From the NCBI GenBank assembly GCA_005883775.1, contig VBEU01000018.1:1-6787 (forward strand): a stretch of DNA of 6,787 nucleotides, given 5' to 3'. The position numbers were made by a program, and so were the translations under genes. Positions 5,830 through 6,787 of the stretch are shown piece by piece (positions within the stretch are counted from its first letter, which is position 1; every line of letters begins with the position of its first letter). Origin of the DNA: Chloroflexota bacterium (GTDB lineage: Bacteria > Chloroflexota > Limnocylindria > P2-11E). The notes beneath the pieces were generated by a model. The model did not search any database and was not told where the DNA came from. It was given only the letters and a program-made list of their open reading frames with translations.

Positions 5830-6787
5830 ATGGCTCAGGTTGGGGGAGCTATTCGTCGGGCACCACCGCGTCTCGAGGTCCGCCTGCCGCTCACCGGGTC
5901 GGCCGATATCGCTTTTGGGCTCGTTCTCCGAAGACCACGCCGGCGGCGGCGCAAACGGAGCGCGCTCAAGCAATGGACCCGCGTCGTCACGACGGCGGCG
6001 TGCTGCGTCATCGCGGCCGTGATCCCCATATGGACGGTGATCGCCGCACCGGAGCTGGAGCGGCTCGGAGCCGTCGCGCTTGCGAAGCCCACGTCTCCCC
6101 TCGTGGCCACGTCCCCGATCGACTCGGTGGAGCGCGCGGTCGTGGTCGCGCGGGGCGCGCCGATAACCGCCCTACGGAAGGACCCGCCGGGCCTCCAGGT
6201 GCACGCGGTCGCGCCAGGCGAGACGCTTCTTTCGATCGCGGCGCGGTACGGGATCACGCCGCAGACCATCGCTTACAACAACGGGATAAAGGACACGGCG
6301 GAGCTCCGGCCGGGTCAGTCGGTCGTGATCCCGCCGATCGATGCCGCCATCCATGTGGTTCGCGACGGGGAGACGCTCTCGAGTATCGCCGCGAGCTTCG
6401 GCGCGGATGCCGACACGGTGAGGAACGTCAACAGCGTCGCCTTTGAGCCTGCCGATGTGACGATCGGCCGGGTCCTGCTTATCCCGATGCCCGAAGGCCG
6501 CTACCCGGGCTTCCGTCTTGTCGTGAGCGACGCGCCACGCGTGTTCGCGCCGCGCATTCGGTGGCCGACCGAGGGCATCGTGACGCAGCTCTTCTCTCAG
6601 ATACACACCGGTGTGGACATCGCCGCGCCGTACGGATCGGCCGTGGTTGCGAGCGACTCCGGCACCGTCACCGAAGTCGGTTGGCGCGGTCCCGGCGGGC
6701 TGTCGGTCTGCGTGCTCCTGGACTGGGGTCTCGAGATATGCGACTACCACCTCTCGGGGACGAACGTCGAGCTCGGCGAGCGTGTGG
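5830..6787 (+). CDS. Membrane-anchored LysM/M23 peptidase-family protein (partial)
   Basis: The frame is open from ATG 5830 to the window end (319 residues seen). An Arg-rich cytoplasmic stretch (RRPRRRRRKR, about 34-43) precedes one membrane segment at about 51-73 (VVTTAACCVIAAVIPIWTVI), giving an N-in, exported topology. Two LysM peptidoglycan-binding domains follow: about 123-169 (VHAVAPGETLLSIAARYGIT ... LRPGQSVVIP) and 173-219 (IHVVRDGETLSSIAASFG ... IGRVLLIP). An M23 (lysostaphin/LytM-fold) domain starts near 240, with the zinc motif HTGVD (H259, D263) and a later YHLS histidine (H308). The expected D-H-G motif reads DWG and the usual YAHL reads DYHL, so the catalytic histidine seems lost; it may be inactive or regulatory like EnvC/DipM-type proteins. 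The C-terminus is cut off. The gene starts 36 bases after pcrA with no terminator between, so co-transcription is likely. No clear Shine-Dalgarno site precedes the ATG. Confidence 0.88.
   Translation, partial: MAQVGGAIRRAPPRLEVRLPLTGSADIAFGLVLRRPRRRRRKRSALKQWTRVVTTAACCVIAAVIPIWTVIAAPELERLGAVALAKPTSPLVATSPIDSVERAVVVARGAPITALRKDPPGLQVHAVAPGETLLSIAARYGITPQTIAYNNGIKDTAELRPGQSVVIPPIDAAIHVVRDGETLSSIAASFGADADTVRNVNSVAFEPADVTIGRVLLIPMPEGRYPGFRLVVSDAPRVFAPRIRWPTEGIVTQLFSQIHTGVDIAAPYGSAVVASDSGTVTEVGWRGPGGLSVCVLLDWGLEICDYHLSGTNVELGERV

Noticed and set aside
5814..6446. 210-codon plus-strand open frame overlapping the LysM/M23 gene
   Set aside because: It is Arg/Gly/His-rich and in the wrong frame; the overlapping frame contains a membrane segment and two clear LysM domains.
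6172..6750. 192-codon minus-strand open frame opposite the M23 domain
   Set aside because: It is the antisense shadow of a gene with recognisable LysM and M23 motifs; no domain is seen in the antisense product.

Overview
This is a GC-rich bacterial chromosome segment with dense coding and short gaps. The proteins (an RskA-type anti-sigma factor with its ECF sigma factor, a PcrA-type helicase with a C-terminal Tudor-like domain, and a membrane-anchored LysM/M23 protein) fit a high-GC Terrabacteria-type organism. Chloroflexota is my best guess and an actinobacterial relative is the alternative. No 16S rRNA or diagnostic marker is present, so this placement is inference. Nothing in the window looks like a mobile element, CRISPR array, tRNA or rRNA.

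Layout. (1) Positions 1-63 (+) are the last 20 codons of groEL, followed by a strong intrinsic terminator at about 92-130. (2) Positions 142-3249 (-) hold a compact four-gene operon converging on groEL. Its order is ECF sigma factor 1, RskA-type zinc anti-sigma factor, ECF sigma factor 2, and an unrecognised single-pass membrane protein that is probably the partner of sigma 2. Each sigma gene overlaps the gene after it by ATGA, and the two pairs are only 20 nt apart, so the locus reads as two sigma/anti-sigma switches stacked in one transcript. (3) Positions 3250-3610 are the divergent intergenic region. It holds a possible ECF promoter for the sigma operon, two small inverted repeats, and three same-strand DnaA-box-like sites just before the helicase gene. 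(4) Positions 3611-5793 (+) encode a PcrA/UvrD superfamily 1 helicase whose reading frame is broken near 4770. The break is an internal loss of roughly 105-115 nt plus a frame change, not a one-base slip. (5) Positions 5830-6787 (+) encode a membrane-anchored protein with two LysM domains and an M23 peptidase domain, cut off by the window end. Its catalytic histidine position looks substituted.

How the parts fit. The minus-strand operon is most simply a membrane-signal-responsive regulon controller: a membrane anti-sigma factor holds sigma 1, and release of sigma 1 could drive its own operon and raise sigma 2 together with its putative regulator. The helicase and the LysM/M23 protein lie 36 nt apart in the same direction and may be co-transcribed, though their functions (DNA repair and cell wall) are not obviously linked.

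The items most worth a second look are the stacked double sigma/anti-sigma operon with its non-canonical second membrane partner, the internal deletion in pcrA, the DnaA-box cluster, and the degenerate M23 active site.
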